Origin: an uncultured Prevotella sp.
Lineage (GTDB): Bacteria; Bacteroidota; Bacteroidia; Bacteroidales; Bacteroidaceae
DNA: 64,000 nt
NCBI GenBank assembly: GCA_946548065.1
Contig: CAMNPM010000002.1
Location: forward strand, 39,111-103,110
Direction: 5' to 3'
Shown piece after piece: positions 35,145 through 43,628 of this stretch; within the stretch, counting starts at the first letter, position 1; each line of letters begins with the position of its first letter. Made by a program: the position numbers and the translations under genes. Under the pieces are notes generated by a model. That model was not told where the DNA came from. It did not search any database and worked only from the letters and a program-made list of their open reading frames with translations.

Positions 35145-35909
35145 ATGAATAAAAACATTCTACTATTCACTACTGCTGCAGCATTGCTATGCTCGTCGTG
35201 CCGTACACACTATCAGGTGAGTACCATACAGCGAACGGTTATTGTCGTAGACGAACGGTACGACCAACGTCCCTCAGCACAGGCTGCAGAATATCTGAAG
35301 CCATTTCGCCACGTGGTTGACAGCATCATGGGACCTGTAGTGGGACATTCTGCCAAGTATATGACAGCCCGCCGCCCTGAAGGTACGCTTTCGAATCTGC
35401 TGTCCGATATTATGGTCTGGGCTGCTAAAGATTATGGCGAGACCGTCGACCTGGGCATCTATAACATGGGAGGCGTTCGCGCTGACTTGCCAAAAGGGCC
35501 TGTTACCTATGGCGATGTGCTTGATATTGCACCCTTCGAAAACAAGATAGCCTTTGCCACCCTCAGGGGTGACCATCTTCTGGAATTGTTCCGGCAGATG
35601 GCTTCTGTGGGCGGTGAAGGCGTGAGCAGCTCGGTGCGCTTGGTGATTGATGCACAGTATCGTCTGGTGAGTGCTACCGTCGGTGGCAAACCCGTAGACC
35701 CCAGCCGCAACTACAGAGTGGCTACTATCGACTATCTGTTGGGAGGAACAGACAAGATGGAAGCCTTTAAGAAGTCTGTCAACGTCAATGCGCCCAGAGA
35801 TACAGAGAACAATACCCGGTTCATCATCATGAACTACTTCCGAGAGCAGGAAAGGCTGGGACATGAGGTCGATGCCAGCATCGAAGGCCGTGTCACAGTG
35901 GAGAAATGA
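35145..35909 (+). CDS. 5'-nucleotidase C-terminal domain lipoprotein
   Basis: 254 residues. The lipobox is CSSC near residue 19. The rest is the 5_nucleotid_C substrate-binding domain only: EGTLSNLLSDIMVWAA, YNMGGVRADLPKGPVTYGDV, PFENKIAFATLRG and RNYRVATIDYLLGG. The metal-binding catalytic domain is absent and encoded by the next gene. The two proteins presumably act together on periplasmic nucleotides, but this is inferred from the split. Confidence 0.9.
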   Translation: MNKNILLFTTAAALLCSSCRTHYQVSTIQRTVIVVDERYDQRPSAQAAEYLKPFRHVVDSIMGPVVGHSAKYMTARRPEGTLSNLLSDIMVWAAKDYGETVDLGIYNMGGVRADLPKGPVTYGDVLDIAPFENKIAFATLRGDHLLELFRQMASVGGEGVSSSVRLVIDAQYRLVSATVGGKPVDPSRNYRVATIDYLLGGTDKMEAFKKSVNVNAPRDTENNTRFIIMNYFREQERLGHEVDASIEGRVTVEK

Positions 35910-35961
35910 GATGTGTGACGTTTTTTGATGTATGATGTGATATGTTAGATATAAAAGAATT

Positions 35962-36804
35962 ATGAAGACAAGATATTTTCTCGTAACTTTATTGGTGCTG
36001 GTGGCACTGGGTGCTGAAGCGCAGAAGCGCAGGCAGTTGGTTATTCTGCATACCAATGATACGCACTCGCAGATATTACCCGTCAATCCGCAGCTGCCTG
36101 ACACGCTGAAGGCGGGCAGAGGAGGCTTCCTTCGCCGTATCGCCATGCTGCAAGAGGAGCGTGCCAAAAACCCTGACCTGCTGTATTTTGATTCTGGTGA
36201 CTTCTTCCAAGGATCGGCATTCTTCACCCTCTTCAAGGGCGAGGTGGAGGTAGGACTGATGAACCAGATGGGCATTGATGCAGCCACCATAGGTAATCAT
36301 GAGTTCGACAACGGATTGGAGGATTTGTCGCGTGCCTTCCGTCAGGCTACCTTCCCTATTGTCTGTGCCAACTACGACTTCACGGGTACACCTGTCGAGG
36401 GACTCGTCAAACCCTACATTATTATAAAAAGGAATGGGGTGAAAATCGGAGTCTTTGGACTGTCGCCCAAGCTAAAGGGACTGGTGAGCGATAAGAACTG
36501 CGTAGGAGTCAAGTATCTCGACCCTGCTCAGGTGGCGCTTGAGACTGCTACGATGTTGAAGCAGAAGGAGAAGTGCGATATGGTGATTTGTATCTCTCAC
36601 CTGGGTTGGAACAGCAATCGCGGAGAGGATGACCAATATATGATATCCCACTCGCGTAATATCGACCTGGTGCTGGGCGGACATACCCATACCTACTTCA
36701 CTCAGTTAGAACATTACGATAATATGGATGGTAAGCCTGTGGCTGTCGACCAGAACGGCAAGGGGGCTTGCTTCGTGGGACGGCTGGTTGTTGAGCTGAG
36801 ATGA
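35962..36804 (+). CDS. 5'-nucleotidase/metallophosphoesterase catalytic subunit
   Basis: 280 residues with a signal peptide (YFLVTLLVLVALGAEAQ). The calcineurin-type dimetal motifs are complete: ILHTNDTHSQI, DSGDFFQGS, GNHEFDNG, ISHLGWNSN and GGHTHTYF. This is the N-terminal half of a UshA-type 5'-nucleotidase; the C-terminal half is encoded by the gene just upstream, 52 bases away. The order is reversed relative to the fused enzyme. Confidence 0.92.
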   Translation: MKTRYFLVTLLVLVALGAEAQKRRQLVILHTNDTHSQILPVNPQLPDTLKAGRGGFLRRIAMLQEERAKNPDLLYFDSGDFFQGSAFFTLFKGEVEVGLMNQMGIDAATIGNHEFDNGLEDLSRAFRQATFPIVCANYDFTGTPVEGLVKPYIIIKRNGVKIGVFGLSPKLKGLVSDKNCVGVKYLDPAQVALETATMLKQKEKCDMVICISHLGWNSNRGEDDQYMISHSRNIDLVLGGHTHTYFTQLEHYDNMDGKPVAVDQNGKGACFVGRLVVELR

Positions 36805-36850
36805 CTAGTCAGACTAGTAGACTTAATTCAATTAGTCAAACTAGTGAAGC
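36803..36850. repeat. ACTAGT-type repeats at the convergent gene end
   Basis: GACTAGTC and four near copies (AGACTAGTAGA, AATTAGTCAAA, AACTAGTGAA) fill the 60-base gap between the metallophosphoesterase gene and the convergent PorT-like gene. They resemble the repeat at 24907. Confidence 0.6.
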
Positions 36851-36864
36851 CTACTTTTTTAGTC

Positions 36865-37614
36865 CTATTCGAAATAGAGCGTCAGGACTATCATTTTCGA
36901 CTGCGCGTCGCGTACTGAGCCTGCATAAGGGCGAAGATTCGCATCGCGCAGTTCGTTTTTGTGGTTCTGGTCTAAGACGTCTCCGAGGCCAAAACAGAAC
37001 TTTAGCTCTGGAATAAGTTTGAAGAACGGCAAGTAGAAGTCGCATCCTACACCCACCTCTACCATCGTGTTGTAACGCTTCAGACGGATGATGTCCGACT
37101 CGCTGCCAGTGAGGTTGATCATGGGGTTGATGCCTGCCATGATGTAGGGGCGATGGTTGTTCCAGCGCGGAGCAGCAAACTTCAGGTCGATGGGCAACGA
37201 CACGTAGGTGTTCTTCAGGTCCTGTGTCTGCCGCAGCATATTTCCCTCTGCATCGGTATGTAGCGTGTTGAGAAAAGTCAGGTGTTTGGCTCCAAAATGC
37301 ATCTGCGGGGTGAAGCGGAGTGAAAAGTGCGTCGAAAGGCGTAGTTCGGCCACTACGCCTACCGTAAATCCTGGGTTCCACTTGTCAGCATCGGTCAATA
37401 TCAGCTCTTCGTGTACTGTACCGTCCTCGTCGATTAGTGTCTGAGGACCTACGTTTTCAAACTCGATGTCCTGCAGGTTCATGCCTATCAGTATGCCGAA
37501 GTGCAACTGCCTAAGGTCAATATAGGGTTTGTTCTGCACACGGCGGTCGCCTTGTGCCAGACACAAAGCTACTGCCAGAACAGTTAGCATTAGGGTTAGA
37601 ATGATTCGTTTCAT
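36865..37614 (-). CDS. porT: PorT-like outer-membrane beta-barrel protein
   Basis: 249 residues from the ATG at 37614 (alternative 37620). It has a signal peptide (IILTLMLTVLAVALCLAQ), alternating beta-strand pattern, a terminal aromatic (ending LYFE) and the segment HRPYIMAGINPMINLTG. This fits the PorT family, a component of the type IX secretion system of Bacteroidetes. No other por genes are adjacent, so the assignment rests on sequence resemblance and length. Confidence 0.7.
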   Translation of the reverse strand: MKRIILTLMLTVLAVALCLAQGDRRVQNKPYIDLRQLHFGILIGMNLQDIEFENVGPQTLIDEDGTVHEELILTDADKWNPGFTVGVVAELRLSTHFSLRFTPQMHFGAKHLTFLNTLHTDAEGNMLRQTQDLKNTYVSLPIDLKFAAPRWNNHRPYIMAGINPMINLTGSESDIIRLKRYNTMVEVGVGCDFYLPFFKLIPELKFCFGLGDVLDQNHKNELRDANLRPYAGSVRDAQSKMIVLTLYFE

Positions 37615-37727
37615 ATTCATTTTCTATAACGCTCCGACACGGGAAAATATTATTTCGATAATGTATAAATTATGCTCTCACCCGAATTTTCTCTACCAAA
37701 AATTAGGTATATTCAAAAAAATATCCG

Positions 37728-37735
37728 TACCTTTG
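37728..37735 (+). promoter_or_regulatory. -7 box for the ferredoxin gene
   Basis: TACCTTTG followed by GC, 51 bases before the ferredoxin ATG. No clear -33 element. Confidence 0.5.
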
Positions 37736-37786
37736 CGTCATCAATAGTAAGTAAACAACATTATTAACAATTAATTTTATAAGATT

Positions 37787-37954
37787 ATGGCATACGTAAT
37801 TGGTGATGACTGCATCGCATGTGGAACATGTATTGATGAGTGCCCCGCAGGCGCAATCTCTGAGGGCGACAAGTATTCTATCAACCCCGATGTTTGCACA
37901 GAGTGCGGCACATGCGCTGACGTTTGTCCGTCAGAGGCTATCAGCCTTCCCTAA
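37787..37954 (+). CDS. 2[4Fe-4S] ferredoxin
   Basis: A 55-residue bacterial-type ferredoxin beginning MAYVIGDDCIACGTC. It has two classic cluster motifs: CIACGTCIDECP and CTECGTCADVCP. It is the likely low-potential electron carrier for the 2-oxoacid:ferredoxin oxidoreductase encoded 0.8 kb downstream. It is monocistronic, with its own promoter box and a hairpin terminator. Confidence 0.95.
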   Translation: MAYVIGDDCIACGTCIDECPAGAISEGDKYSINPDVCTECGTCADVCPSEAISLP

Positions 37955-37984
37955 GGAATAAGCTGATTTATGTGGTTAAAAACG

Positions 37985-38016
37985 AGTGGGCATTCCGCAA
38001 GGAACGCCCACTTTCT
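37985..38016 (+). terminator. Terminator after ferredoxin
   Basis: Stem AGTGGGC..TTCC (37985-37996) / GGAA.GCCCACT (38001-38012) with one mismatch and a GCAA loop, followed by TTCT. Confidence 0.7.
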
Positions 38017-38043
38017 GTATGCTTATCTCAGCGGCTATTTTTT

Positions 38044-38286
38044 TTACTGATCAGGTCGTCTCTGCGGACATGCCTCACTGGCTAGTTGCAGGCGGCAGAG
38101 GTGGTTGGGCGAGAGGGTATAGTTGATGGGTAGCGACTTTTCCATAAAGCGGTCCCTGTCGTCGGTGCTCATCAAACGGAGCATCTCAGACTGCAATTTC
38201 GTCATGTGCAGATTGTCTTGCGCTATTGTCTTCAGACACGTCAGAAAGAAGGCCAATAAAAGCAATGAAAAGAATTTCTTGTTCAT
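38044..38286 (-). pseudogene. Short exported protein, probably the truncated N-terminus of a TPR signalling protein
   Basis: 80 residues from the ATG at 38286: signal peptide (FFSLLLLAFFLTCLKTIAQ) then LQSEMLRLMSTDDRDRFME, a pattern I associate with the start of large Bacteroidetes TPR sensor proteins. The frame ends soon after in low-quality sequence (CPQRRPDQ). It looks like a surviving 5' fragment. It could instead be a genuine small secreted protein. Confidence 0.5.
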
Positions 38287-38357
38287 ACCAATTAGATGAT
38301 TACACAAAGTACACTACAAATTTTGTCTGCAAAGATGCAACATTTTCCGTTTTTTTC

Positions 38358-38388
38358 TTTGCTAATTTGCGAATAATTTGTATTTTTG
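38358..38388 (+). promoter_or_regulatory. Promoter for the truncated sensor gene
   Basis: TTTG at 38358-38361 and TATTTTTG at 38381-38388 with a 19-base spacer. The promoter is intact although the gene is broken. Confidence 0.6.
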
Positions 38389-38418
38389 CAAAAAAATTGT
38401 AGACTACTGCGCACATTA

Positions 38419-38706
38419 ATGTATTTCCGACTGCTCATCATCGTGTTCATTACGCTCCATACCTTCAGCGCTACAGCACAGGGGGCAGTCGGCTATTTAT
38501 TTACTTCTAAACACTCTTTAGTGTATGAAGACCCTGTGAATCTTTGGCCTTATTCGTTCATCAATGAGAAGGGTGAGCCCGACGGCTACAATATCGACTT
38601 GCTGAAAATACTGATTACAAAAGAATTCGTCAAAATCTTTGCAATTTTTTTTACTCTCCCGATGCTTTTCCTGTTGCCGAAACATGGGGTTGCTACAAAG
38701 AAATAG
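38419..38706 (+). pseudogene. Truncated solute-binding-domain sensor kinase (5' remnant)
   Basis: 95 codons from the ATG at 38419. A signal peptide is followed by VYEDPVNLWPYSFINEKGEP and DGYNIDLLKIL, the N-terminal lobe start of an SBP_bac_3 sensor as in the kinase at 3-1577. After LLKIL the homology stops and a hydrophobic, unrelated tail follows. The rest of the sensor, membrane helix and kinase are missing, so an internal deletion is likely. Confidence 0.65.
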
Positions 38707-38715
38707 GGCAAACCT

Positions 38716-38746
38716 TTTGCATTTTCATAGGAATTATGTAATTTTG
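38716..38746 (+). promoter_or_regulatory. Promoter for the 2-oxoacid:ferredoxin oxidoreductase operon
   Basis: TTTG at 38716-38719, TAATTTTG at 38739-38746, spacer 19. The ATG at 38789 is 42 bases downstream. Confidence 0.75.
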
Positions 38747-38788
38747 CAGGCTGGAAATAAGGATAATATGTACATATATTGATTTATT

Positions 38789-40636
38789 ATGGCTGAACAA
38801 TTAGACATTAAGGAGTGCGAACAGGTCGTTGTTCGTTTCTCTGGTGACTCCGGCGATGGTATGCAGCTGGCCGGAAACATTTTCTCTACGGTATCAGCTA
38901 CCGTAGGTAATGGTATCTCAACATTTCCCGACTATCCTGCCGACATCCGCGCCCCGCAAGGTTCGCTGACGGGTGTCTCTGGATTCCAGGTTCACATCGG
39001 AGCCGGACAGGTCTACACTCCGGGCGACAAGTGCGACGTGCTGGTGGCTATGAATGCTGCCGCGCTGAAGACGCAGTATCGCTATGCGAAGTCTGATGCT
39101 ACCATCATCATCGACACCGACTCCTTTGGCCCGAAGGACTTGGAGAAGGCTCAGTTCCAGACTGCTGACTATCTTGGCGAAATGGGCATCGACCCAGACC
39201 GCGTCATTCAGTGTCCGCTCACGCAGATGGTGAAGGACGCTCTGGCCGATACGGGTATGGACAACAAGGCTGTGCTGAAGTGCCGCAACATGTTTGCGCT
39301 GGGCCTGGTCTGCTGGCTCTTCGACCGCGACCTCTCGCTGGTGGCCAACTTCCTGAAGGAGAAGTTTGCCAAGAAGCCCCAGATTGCCGAGAACAACATC
39401 AAGGTGGTGCAGGCGGGCTATGACTATGGTCATAACACCCACTCAAGTGCCGTCAACGTGCGTCGCATCGAGACCAAGCACAAGGTGCCTGGACGCTATA
39501 TGGACATCACGGGCAACAAGGCTACGGCTTATGGCTTTATTGCTGCTGCCGAGAAGGCCGGCCTGAAGCTCTATCTGGGTTCCTATCCCATCACCCCTGC
39601 TACCGACGTGCTGCACGAACTGTCGAAGCACAAGTCGCTGGGCGTGACCACCGTACAGTGCGAAGACGAAATCTCAGGAGCCGCTTCGGCATTGGGAGCA
39701 TCGTTTGCTGGTGCACTGGGTGTCACCTCAACATCGGGTCCTGGCATCTGTCTCAAGAGCGAGGCTATGAACCTGGCCGTCATCATGGAGCTGCCGCTGG
39801 TGGTGCTTGATGTCCAGCGCGGTGGTCCTGCTACGGGTCTGCCCACCAAGTCTGAACAGACCGACCTGCTGCAGGTGCTCTTCGGACGTAACGGCGAGAG
39901 TCCCATGCCCGTGCTGGCAGCCACCAGTCCTGCCGACTGTTTCGATGCCGCCTATCAAGCTTGTAAGATAGCTCTGGAGCACATGACCCCCGTCGTGCTG
40001 CTGACCGATGCCTATATCGCCAACGGCTCAGGTGCCTTCCGTCTGCCGCAGATGGACCAGCTCGACAGCATCAATCCTCCCTACGTTCCTGAGGAACTGA
40101 AGGGCAAGTGGACACCCTATATGCGTGCTGAGAACGGTACGCGCTACTGGGCTGTGCCTGGCCGAGAGGGCTTCACCCACATCCTGGGCGGACTGGAGAA
40201 GGACTCTGAGACGGGAGCCATCTCTACCAACCCTGAGAACCACGACCTCATGACGCGCCTGCGCCAGCAGAAGATTGCCAACATCCAAGTACCTGACCTC
40301 GAGGTCGTCGGTGACAAGGACGATGCTGAACTGCTTATTGTGGGCTTCGGTTCTACCTACGGACACCTGCATGCTGCAATGGACGAGCTCCGCGCCAAGG
40401 GCCACAAGGTAGCCCAGGCTCAATTCAAGTACCTGAACCCGCTGCCCAAGAACACTGCTGAGGTGCTCTCCAAGTATAAGAAGGTAGTAGTGGCCGAACA
40501 GAACATGGGTCAGCTCGCTGCCTACCTCCGCATGAAGGTCGACAACTTCACGCCCTACAAGTTCAACCAGGTGAAGGGACAGCCTTTCGTGGTAGAAGAG
40601 TTAGTCAACGCATTTGAGGACATTTTAAAGAAGTAA
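38789..40636 (+). CDS. korA: 2-oxoacid:ferredoxin oxidoreductase, fused gamma-alpha subunit
   Basis: 615 residues. The N-terminal ~190 residues are the gamma domain (VVRFSGDSGDGMQLAGNIFS). The alpha domain follows from ~230 (YGFIAAAEKAGLKLYLGSYP, then ITPATDVLHELSK), with the CoA/TPP-associated EDEISGAASALGASFAGA. It pairs with the TPP-binding beta subunit to decarboxylate 2-oxoglutarate (or a related 2-oxoacid) to the acyl-CoA, reducing ferredoxin. Substrate choice between 2-oxoglutarate and branched 2-oxoacids is not certain from sequence alone. Confidence 0.93.
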   Translation: MAEQLDIKECEQVVVRFSGDSGDGMQLAGNIFSTVSATVGNGISTFPDYPADIRAPQGSLTGVSGFQVHIGAGQVYTPGDKCDVLVAMNAAALKTQYRYAKSDATIIIDTDSFGPKDLEKAQFQTADYLGEMGIDPDRVIQCPLTQMVKDALADTGMDNKAVLKCRNMFALGLVCWLFDRDLSLVANFLKEKFAKKPQIAENNIKVVQAGYDYGHNTHSSAVNVRRIETKHKVPGRYMDITGNKATAYGFIAAAEKAGLKLYLGSYPITPATDVLHELSKHKSLGVTTVQCEDEISGAASALGASFAGALGVTSTSGPGICLKSEAMNLAVIMELPLVVLDVQRGGPATGLPTKSEQTDLLQVLFGRNGESPMPVLAATSPADCFDAAYQACKIALEHMTPVVLLTDAYIANGSGAFRLPQMDQLDSINPPYVPEELKGKWTPYMRAENGTRYWAVPGREGFTHILGGLEKDSETGAISTNPENHDLMTRLRQQKIANIQVPDLEVVGDKDDAELLIVGFGSTYGHLHAAMDELRAKGHKVAQAQFKYLNPLPKNTAEVLSKYKKVVVAEQNMGQLAAYLRMKVDNFTPYKFNQVKGQPFVVEELVNAFEDILKK

Positions 40637-40640
40637 AGCT

Positions 40641-41648
40641 ATGAGTACATATACAGCAAACGATTTCAAGAAAGGACAGCCTCGTTGGTGTCCGGGCTGC
40701 GGTGACCACTTTTTTCTGGCATCGTTCCATAAAGCATTGGCAGAAATTGGCGTAGCCCCGCAGGATACTGCCGTTATCTCAGGTATCGGCTGTTCGAGCC
40801 GTCTGCCCCACTATATGGCCACTTACGGCATGAACACCATTCACGGTCGTGCGGCTGCTATTGCCACAGGTGCGAAGGTGGCCAATCCCAACCTGACCGT
40901 ATGGCAGGTCAGCGGCGATGGTGACGGTCTGGCCATAGGCGGCAACCACTTCATCCACGCCAACCGTCGTAACATTAATCTGAACATGATTCTGCTCAAC
41001 AACCGTATCTATGGATTGACCAAGGGACAGTATTCGCCTACGTCACCTCGTGGATTCGTCTCAAAGTCAAGTCCTTACGGTACGGTGGAGGACCCCTTCC
41101 GTCCTGCTGAGCTCTGCTTCGGTGCCCGTGGACATTTCTTCGCCCGTGCAGTAGCCACCGATTCTCAGGGTACGGTGGAAATCCTGAAGGCTGCCTATGC
41201 GCACAAGGGTGCGGCCGTATGCGAGATTCTGCAGAACTGCGTCATCTTCAACGACGGCACCCATGAGAGTGTGTATAACAAGGAGGGCCGCAAGAAGAAT
41301 GCCATCTACGTGCGTCACGGCGAGAAGCTGGTGTTTGGCGAGAACAACGAGTACGGTCTGGTGCAGCAGGGCTTTGGCCTGAAGGTGGTCGAGATAGGCA
41401 AGGACGGCTATACGCTCGACGACGTGCTGGTGCACGATGCCCACTGCGAGGACAACACGCTGCAGCTGAAGCTTGCCCTGATGGGCAACGGCGACGGATT
41501 CCCCGTAGCATTAGGAGTGATTCGCGATGTGGATGCTCCCACCTACGACGAGGCCGTCAGCCAACAAATCCAAGAGGTCTCGGCCCAGAAGAAGTATCAT
41601 AACTTCGCTGAACTGCTGGAGACCAACGACATCTGGGAGGTGAAATGA
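40641..41648 (+). CDS. korB: 2-oxoacid:ferredoxin oxidoreductase, beta subunit
   Basis: 335 residues starting 4 bases after the alpha gene. It contains RWCPGCGDHFF and GIGCSSRLP, the TPP/Mg motif SGDGDGLAIGGNHFIHA with its partner LLNNRIYGLTKGQYSPTS. No separate ferredoxin-like delta domain is present, so electrons probably pass to a free ferredoxin such as that at 37787. Confidence 0.93.
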   Translation: MSTYTANDFKKGQPRWCPGCGDHFFLASFHKALAEIGVAPQDTAVISGIGCSSRLPHYMATYGMNTIHGRAAAIATGAKVANPNLTVWQVSGDGDGLAIGGNHFIHANRRNINLNMILLNNRIYGLTKGQYSPTSPRGFVSKSSPYGTVEDPFRPAELCFGARGHFFARAVATDSQGTVEILKAAYAHKGAAVCEILQNCVIFNDGTHESVYNKEGRKKNAIYVRHGEKLVFGENNEYGLVQQGFGLKVVEIGKDGYTLDDVLVHDAHCEDNTLQLKLALMGNGDGFPVALGVIRDVDAPTYDEAVSQQIQEVSAQKKYHNFAELLETNDIWEVK

Positions 41649-41694
41649 AATAACATACATTATTAATATATTAACTAAAAAGAGAAAAAAAACA

Positions 41695-43167
41695 ATGAAC
41701 AAATTATTCAAGATGCTGCTCTTCGTGTGCGGTTTTGCCATGATGCTGACCGCCTGCAGCAAAGACGATGACAAAAACAACAACACAAACACAAACGACG
41801 AGACCACAGTACAGCCGGCCAAGTACACCATCATGATCTATGGTTGTGGCGGTGCAAATGTCGACTGGCAGGTTGACGGCGCTATTGAAAACATGGCCAA
41901 GTCCTTAGGCGTCAGCAACAACCAGGTGCGTGTCACCGTCATGTACTCCATGTCGAAAGACATCTCTACCCACCAGAGCATTGACCCCTCAGTGACACCA
42001 AACCATTTCTACGGCGAGTTCGGCAAGACCTACCGCTATGAACTCACCAAGGACTTCACGAAATATGCGAATGACCTCAACGCCTTCCGCAAAGACTGCT
42101 TCTACAAGAATGCCTCCGAGGTAGAACTCTACAAGGAGTCTACCCTCGTTGACTACATCAAGTGGGCCAAGCAGACCGCTCCTGCCGAGAACTACATCCT
42201 GATGCCTACCAACCACGGTGGCGGCTTCGACCTTGACCATGAGGTATTTACTCGCGGCATTGGCTACGACGACAACCACGACAACAAGGGTGTAGCCATC
42301 AAGACCATCGCCGAGGCCCTCAAGGAGACCGGCAAGATCAAGGCCATCTACTGGTACGGCTGTCTGATGGGTCAGCTCGAAGTGTTCACCGAGGTTGCTC
42401 CCTACTGCGAATACCAGTTTGCCAGCTCGCACGTAGCACGCATCAACAACAAGCACATCACTGGGCTCATCGATGCCATCAATGCCTCGCCCAACGACTT
42501 TGAGGCAGCCATCGCCAAGCAGCATACCACCATCGAAACCGTCAACGGGGACTTCCTCAATGTGAAAGACAGTAAGGACCCCAACATCAGGCACAACGAG
42601 AACTGCGACTTCGGCTGCTGGCGCTCTGACAAGCTGGCCGCCATCAACACACAGGTGAAAGCCCTGGCCGACCTGCTCGCCGCCAACTACGCTACCAATG
42701 CCAGCAACATCGACCAGGCAACCCATCTCGTCTACCTCTTCGAGAAAGACTGCCCCTATATCGACCTGCTCGACTATGCCAACCTGGTATCCAACTATCT
42801 GCAGAACACCACTCTGAAGACTCAGGCAGAGAAGATTGCCAGCGACTTGCATACAGCCTACAACGCTGCCACCGTGTATCACTTCTGCGGCGTCAACCGC
42901 AAAACCAGCGACGGCTACTTTATTGCACCCGTCATCAGCGGCGACAAGCCCGGTTACTCAATAGGCATCTCCGTCTACGCCAAGAACGAGAGAACCTATA
43001 CCAACTACGGTGCCAACTACAAGGCCTCTGCCTTCGACGCAGCCACCGGCTGGAGCAAGTGGCTCAATGTCAACAATGTGGCAGTGAAAGATTCAGAAAC
43101 CAACCCCTGCAACGACTCGTCGTGGGAGACCTTCTGGCTTGAAGACCCCGAAGACGAAGAAGATTAA
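41695..43167 (+). CDS. Clostripain-family (C11) cysteine peptidase lipoprotein, second copy
   Basis: 490 residues. The lipobox LTAC is followed by SKDDDKNNN, a surface-export-like acidic linker. The catalytic His is in LMPTNHGGGFD and Cys in IYWYGCLMGQLE. It ends in an acidic tail (LEDPEDEED). It is a distant paralogue of the gene at 27460, here standing alone with a strong terminator. A proteolytic role in protein foraging or surface processing is inferred from the family. Confidence 0.87.
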   Translation: MNKLFKMLLFVCGFAMMLTACSKDDDKNNNTNTNDETTVQPAKYTIMIYGCGGANVDWQVDGAIENMAKSLGVSNNQVRVTVMYSMSKDISTHQSIDPSVTPNHFYGEFGKTYRYELTKDFTKYANDLNAFRKDCFYKNASEVELYKESTLVDYIKWAKQTAPAENYILMPTNHGGGFDLDHEVFTRGIGYDDNHDNKGVAIKTIAEALKETGKIKAIYWYGCLMGQLEVFTEVAPYCEYQFASSHVARINNKHITGLIDAINASPNDFEAAIAKQHTTIETVNGDFLNVKDSKDPNIRHNENCDFGCWRSDKLAAINTQVKALADLLAANYATNASNIDQATHLVYLFEKDCPYIDLLDYANLVSNYLQNTTLKTQAEKIASDLHTAYNAATVYHFCGVNRKTSDGYFIAPVISGDKPGYSIGISVYAKNERTYTNYGANYKASAFDAATGWSKWLNVNNVAVKDSETNPCNDSSWETFWLEDPEDEED

Positions 43168-43190
43168 AATACACACAACAGATACAAAAA

Positions 43191-43234
43191 AAAGAAAGAG
43201 GATGTGCCGGAAAATAGGCACATCCTCTTTCTTT
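43191..43234 (+). terminator. Strong terminator after the C11 gene
   Basis: An 18-base perfect stem (43191-43208 with 43217-43234; inner part GGATGTGCC/GGCACATCC) with an 8-base loop. Its 3' arm runs into a T-rich tract. Confidence 0.92.
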
Positions 43235-43247
43235 TTCCTTTATTCAC

Positions 43248-43451
43248 TCACTTGTCAGCCTTCTTCCTGAACGACTGCAGCTTCTCGCCATAGCTTCCTG
43301 GCTTCAGATTCACACGACCACTTTTGTACCTTTGCAAAATACCTTTGGTAAGTAGATGGCAAGCACTTAGCAAGCACTTCGCAAGCCCAAGCAGTCCTTT
43401 GAGCTTGCTTGGGCTTGCGAAGTGCTTGCCAATACCTTGGTTAGTCCTTTT
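43248..43451 (-). pseudogene. Start-less open frame, possible C-terminal gene remnant
   Basis: Read on the minus strand, a frame open for about 67 codons after a TAG ends in GRVNLKPGSYGEKLQSFRKK and ADK, which looks like real protein, then stops. It has no ATG. I cannot identify the parent gene. The upstream half of the frame runs through the inverted repeat. Confidence 0.35.
43359..43429. repeat. Large inverted repeat with 24-base perfect arms
   Basis: The arms 43370-43393 and 43406-43429 (GCAAGCACTTCGCAAGCC... and its complement) are perfect over 24 bases with a 12-base loop. An extra direct copy of GCAAGCACTT lies just outside at 43360-43369. No T-tract follows. Confidence 0.9.
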
Positions 43452-43578
43452 CTAATTCCATATTCTGGAAGTTCTGGTAATGTCTTACTTCCAATCACTA
43501 CAGAATTGGATTTTGCAACAAGGGTGAACGCATTACAATGAATAAAACGGTCTATTTCCAAAATTTTATTTCAGACTC

Positions 43579-43609
43579 TTTGCTATACAAAAAATAGTTC
43601 GTACCTTTG
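43579..43609 (+). promoter_or_regulatory. Promoter for the corrinoid/siderophore uptake genes
   Basis: TTTG at 43579-43582, TACCTTTG at 43602-43609, spacer 19. The ATG follows 19 bases later, leaving no room for a cobalamin riboswitch. Confidence 0.75.
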
Positions 43610-43628
43610 CATGTAAAGTAAAGGTAAC

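Larger units (their letters stand above)
43235..43628. other. Gene-poor region before the corrinoid uptake genes
   Basis: About 390 bases without an intact gene. It holds a decayed minus-strand reading frame (43248-43451), a large inverted repeat (43359-43429), two TACCTTTG boxes (43327-43334 and 43340-43347), and the promoter of the next gene. Confidence 0.6.

Noticed and set aside
43367..43561. 64-codon minus-strand frame across the inverted repeat
   Set aside because: It overlaps the palindrome in an out-of-register frame and has no family resemblance.
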